Origin: Acidobacteriota bacterium
Lineage (GTDB): Bacteria > Acidobacteriota > Terriglobia > Terriglobales > Acidobacteriaceae
Direction of reading: 5' to 3'
Assembly: GCA_021798655.1 (NCBI GenBank)
Contig: JAJZFE010000254.1
Coordinates: 1-8,184 of the forward strand
Length of the DNA stretch: 8,184 nt
How positions within the stretch are numbered: the stretch's first letter is position 1; each line of letters begins with the position of its first letter. The translations under genes were made by a program, and so were the position numbers. Shown here piece by piece: positions 6,275-8,184 of this stretch. The notes beneath the pieces were generated by a model, which saw nothing but the letters and a program-made list of their open reading frames with translations, was not told where the DNA came from and did not search any database.

Positions 6275-6294
6275 GGCTCCCTTAACCGGGAACC
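6275..6294 (-). promoter_or_regulatory. Leader hairpin just upstream of rpmI
   Basis: On the minus strand GGTTCCC pairs with GGGAGCC around the loop GGTTAA, a 7-bp stem with one G-U pair. The same pair would be a C-A mismatch in the plus-strand RNA, so the structure fits the rpmI transcript. It ends about 15 nt before the rpmI start codon, close to the AGGA ribosome binding site, where a ribosomal protein or ribosome standby effect could act. No T-run follows, so it is not a terminator. Confidence 0.45.
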
Positions 6295-6315
6295 AACACT
6301 TGAACAACGTCTCTT

Positions 6316-6324
6316 AGAATAGCA
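6316..6324 (-). promoter_or_regulatory. Candidate extended -10 promoter of rpmI-rplT
   Basis: TGCTATTCT on the minus strand matches the extended -10 pattern TGnTATAAT at six of the eight defined positions (TATTCT keeps T1, A2, T3 and T6). Transcription would start near 6309, about 50 nt ahead of the rpmI ATG and just before the leader hairpin. No good -35 box lies 16-18 bases upstream. With no infC or other ribosomal gene upstream, a local promoter is expected here. Confidence 0.4.
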
Positions 6325-6375
6325 GATTCTCGCCGCACTCCCCTGAAATCCTGCCCGAAAATCCATCCAGCCCGC

Positions 6376-6987
6376 CTAGACCGCCGCCAGCGCAGCCCGC
6401 TCCGGCGGCTGCAGAATCCGAATCGACTGCATCCCTGCCGCCGTCGCCGCCTGGATCCCGATGTCCGCATCCTCAAACACCAGGCAGTCCTTCGCCGCCA
6501 CGCCCAGCCGCTCCGCCGCCAGCAGAAACGGGTCCGGCGCCGGCTTCGATCGCGCATAGTCCCCCGCACACACCAGCGTCTCAAACAGGTGCAGAATCCC
6601 CAGCGTCTCCAGCGACTTCACCACCGACTCCCGCGTGCTGCCCGACACCACCGCAAACGGAATCGTCCCATGCGTCCGGTGAATCTCCTCCAGCACCTCC
6701 GGCACGGCCTTCAGCTCGTGGATCAGCTCGTAGTACAGGCTCTCCTTGCGGTGCGCGAACTCCTCCACCGGAATCGCCAGCCCATCGCGCTTGTTCAGCT
6801 CCTCCACCACCGCCGTCACCGGCAGCCCGCCCCACGCATAGAACAGCTCCTCGGTAAAGCTGGTGCAGCCATACTCGCGCAACGCCTGGTTCCACGCCAC
6901 GTAGTGCAGCGGCATCGAGTCCACAATCGTCCCATCGCAGTCAAACAGATACGCCTTGAAGTCGCCCGCGGGCAGTGTCAATCTCAT
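6376..6987 (-). CDS. HAD-superfamily sugar phosphatase, YqaB / beta-phosphoglucomutase-like
   Basis: Cytoplasmic HAD hydrolase of 203 aa, subfamily I with an alpha-helical cap after motif I. Seen: motif I LFDCDGT (nucleophile Asp16, general acid/base Asp18), motif II VVSGS (Ser115), motif III SKPAPDPF (Lys148) and motif IV FEDADIGIQAATAAGM (Glu172, Asp173, Asp175). The last stretch closely resembles E. coli YqaB, a fructose-1-phosphatase of 188 aa, which also has FEDADxGIQAA; related proteins include beta-phosphoglucomutases, so the exact sugar phosphate is open. I prefer the ATG at 6987 (MRLTLPAG) because the conserved domain begins about ten residues later. The frame stays open up to 7098 through a repeated MRETRQ segment with three more ATG codons, so a longer protein (up to 240 aa) cannot be excluded. 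It is divergent from the DUF4440-like gene. Confidence 0.85.
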   Translation of the reverse strand: MRLTLPAGDFKAYLFDCDGTIVDSMPLHYVAWNQALREYGCTSFTEELFYAWGGLPVTAVVEELNKRDGLAIPVEEFAHRKESLYYELIHELKAVPEVLEEIHRTHGTIPFAVVSGSTRESVVKSLETLGILHLFETLVCAGDYARSKPAPDPFLLAAERLGVAAKDCLVFEDADIGIQAATAAGMQSIRILQPPERAALAAV

Positions 6988-6996
6988 CCCTCTATT

Positions 6997-7050
6997 CTCT
7001 CGCATCTGCCTAGTCTCTCGCATCTGCCTCGTCTCTCGCATCTGCCTCGC
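6997..7050 (-). repeat. 18-bp tandem repeat, three copies, at the HAD gene start
   Basis: Plus-strand unit CTCTCGCATCTGCCTNGT repeats three times with a period of exactly 18; copies one and two differ at one base, and the third diverges at its last bases. Read on the minus strand each unit contains GAGGCAG or TAGGCAG followed directly by ATG, in the frame of the HAD gene, coding MRETRQ. The array ends ten bases ahead of the preferred HAD start codon. Copy-number change would keep the reading frame. Confidence 0.85.
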
Positions 7051-7143
7051 GTCTGTCCGCACACCGGGAACCGCAGCCGCCTTCCGCGCGTACCCCATTC
7101 ATCGACAGCCTCTGATACAGCCCCTGAAAGCGAGCCTCCCCCG

Positions 7144-7623
7144 ATGAACCTCTTCCGCGCCCTGCCTCTCTTCGCCGCACTGCTCGCCCCCGCGCTCGCC
7201 AACGCGCAGGCCCCCGTCCCCAAAGCCGAGCAGGACGCCCTCACCCAGACCATCACCGCGCTCGACACCCGTCTCTTCGACGCCTACAACCGCTGCGACC
7301 TCAACACCCTCGGCAGCATGGTCGCCGACGACCTCGAGTTCTACCACGACCAGACCGGCCTCATGCTCGGCAAACAGGCCTTCCTCGACTCCATCCAGCA
7401 CAACATCTGCGGCAAGGTCGAGCGCACCATCGTCCCCGGCACACTCGAAGCCGACGTCCTCCACCACTACGGCGCCGTCGAGCAGGTCACGCACCGCTTC
7501 CACCACCCCGGCGACAACGGTCCCGGCGGCGAAGCCCGCTCCATCATGCTCTGGAAGAACACCAACGGCACCTGGCTGCTCACCCGCGTCATCAGCTACG
7601 ACCACCACAGCCTCACCCGCTGA
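7144..7623 (+). CDS. Small exported SnoaL/DUF4440-like protein (NTF2 fold)
   Basis: Protein of 159 aa with a signal peptide: hydrophobic LFRALPLFAALLAPALANA, cut after ANA near residue 21. The mature part begins with a helix containing LDTRLFDAYNRCDLNTLGSMVADDLEFYHDQTG (40-72), the classic opening of DUF4440/SnoaL-like NTF2-fold proteins, then GKQAFLDSI, a strand with EADVLHHYGAVEQVTHRFHH and the closing WKNTNGTWLLTRVISYDHHS (137-156). Members are small dimeric cone-shaped binding proteins or cyclase-like enzymes; the ligand is unknown. The frame is open far upstream to 6589, but that part is antisense to the HAD gene; I start at 7144 because of the signal peptide, although no clear Shine-Dalgarno is visible. 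It is the only plus-strand gene here, divergent from the HAD gene and convergent with the WYL regulator. Confidence 0.85.
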   Translation: MNLFRALPLFAALLAPALANAQAPVPKAEQDALTQTITALDTRLFDAYNRCDLNTLGSMVADDLEFYHDQTGLMLGKQAFLDSIQHNICGKVERTIVPGTLEADVLHHYGAVEQVTHRFHHPGDNGPGGEARSIMLWKNTNGTWLLTRVISYDHHSLTR

Positions 7624-7694
7624 AGCTGCTCCCTCGCAGGTATCGAGTTGTCATCTCCGCCGAAGGCCGCGCCCTGGTTGCCGTAGCGACGAGC

Positions 7695-7740
7695 GGGGTC
7701 CCCTGCAGCGTCTCTGGCTCGCTGGGGTGAAGGAACCCCC
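7695..7740. repeat. Palindrome-rich stretch in the convergent gap
   Basis: The 152-nt space between the stops of the DUF4440-like and WYL genes holds nested inverted repeats: GGGGTCCCC (7695-7703), CAGCG/CGCTG (7706-7710 with 7720-7724) and GGGGT/ACCCC (7724-7728 with 7735-7739). They are mutually exclusive in part. No T-run follows, so a standard intrinsic terminator is not evident; it could be a bidirectional termination zone or a dispersed REP-like element. Confidence 0.4.
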
Positions 7741-7775
7741 GCATTTCGAACCCGCACGACTCCGCCCCGCCAACC

Positions 7776-8184
7776 TCAACCCAACCCTCGTCGCCGGAGA
7801 GACAGAGTAGCCTCCCACTCCTCCGACTTTGCCTGCCACTGCTTCTTCAGGTCTTCCAGCCGCTGCCCGCGCTTCGGCGTAAAGCTCCGCTCCGTCGCCA
7901 CGCACTCCGCGATGCGGTCGATGCGAAACACGCGGAAGTCGTCGCGCAGCTCGCACCACGCCGCCAGCGTCCACACCCCCGACCAGAACGTCAGCGCCAG
8001 CGGCCGCACCACCCTGTGCTCCCCGCGCGACTCATCCTCCCGCAGCCGCGTGTACCGAAACGCCACCACCGTCCGGCTCAGGCACGCCGCGTGCAACACG
8101 TCCAGCAGTCTCCGGTGCGCCGGCGTCATCGCAAAGTCCGGCGCATACAGCGCGATCGCGTCCAGCCGAGCCGCCAACTCCGCC
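7776..8184 (-). CDS. WYL-domain transcriptional regulator (YafY/DeoR-like), 5' part outside the window
   Basis: C-terminal part of a WYL regulator; the frame is open to the right edge, so the DNA-binding helix-turn-helix domain lies beyond the window. The apparent first codon at 8177 is TTG, with in-frame codons (GCG GAG) before it, so it is not a start. Seen in the visible 136 residues: AHRRLLDVLHAACLSRTVVAFRYTRL, a beta-rich segment RVVRPLALTFWSGVWTLAAWCELRDDFRVFRIDRI, and the closing EDLKKQWQ. The name-giving WYL triplet reads WTL here, while the following FRIDRI is intact. WYL domains sense ligands, often nucleic acids or nucleotides, and control defence, DNA-damage or metabolic genes; the targets of this one are unknown. 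Confidence 0.87.
   Translation of the reverse strand, partial: AELAARLDAIALYAPDFAMTPAHRRLLDVLHAACLSRTVVAFRYTRLREDESRGEHRVVRPLALTFWSGVWTLAAWCELRDDFRVFRIDRIAECVATERSFTPKRGQRLEDLKKQWQAKSEEWEATLSLRRRGLG

Noticed and set aside
6997..7050. CRISPR array
   Set aside because: The 18-bp units are directly adjacent with no spacers and only three copies, so this is a simple tandem repeat.
6589..7143. N-terminal extension of the DUF4440-like plus-strand frame
   Set aside because: This part is antisense to the HAD gene and its repeat; the signal peptide at 7144 marks the true start.

Overview
The window looks like a chromosomal stretch of a GC-rich Gram-negative soil bacterium. My best guess is Acidobacteriota (Terriglobus/Granulicella type), based only on the overall look of the proteins (L20, L35, the DprE pair, the deacetylase) and the codon use, so this is a moderate-to-low confidence inference. 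All genes but one lie on the minus strand; the exception is a small secreted SnoaL/DUF4440-like protein at 7144-7623.

Layout in minus-strand transcription order, right to left: a WYL-domain transcriptional regulator that enters from the right edge (partial); the plus-strand DUF4440 gene converging on it; a YqaB-type HAD sugar phosphatase with an 18-bp tandem repeat right at its start; rpmI (L35) and rplT (L20), separated by an unusually long, hairpin-rich spacer and followed by a very strong intrinsic terminator; a vapB-vapC toxin-antitoxin pair; an exported NodB-type polysaccharide deacetylase 30 nt behind vapC; a DltE-like short-chain dehydrogenase; a small NYN (PIN-like) ribonuclease gene of clearly lower GC; and a dprE1-dprE2 pair, with dprE2 cut by the left edge.

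The functional units are the ribosomal pair rpmI-rplT, with its own candidate promoter and leader structures; the translationally coupled vapBC pair; and the coupled dprE1-dprE2 pair, which together epimerise polyprenyl-phospho-ribose to polyprenyl-phospho-arabinose for cell-envelope arabinose. The deacetylase and DprE pair both point to envelope polysaccharide work, but they are not in one evident operon.

This is mostly an ordinary housekeeping and accessory region, and I see no convincing new multi-gene system. The points most worth a second look are the structured rplT leader as a possible lineage-specific L20/L35 autoregulatory RNA, the alanine in DprE1 at the position of the benzothiazinone-target cysteine, the low-GC NYN nuclease islet with tandem hairpins in front of it, and the in-frame repeat carrying several start codons at the HAD gene.
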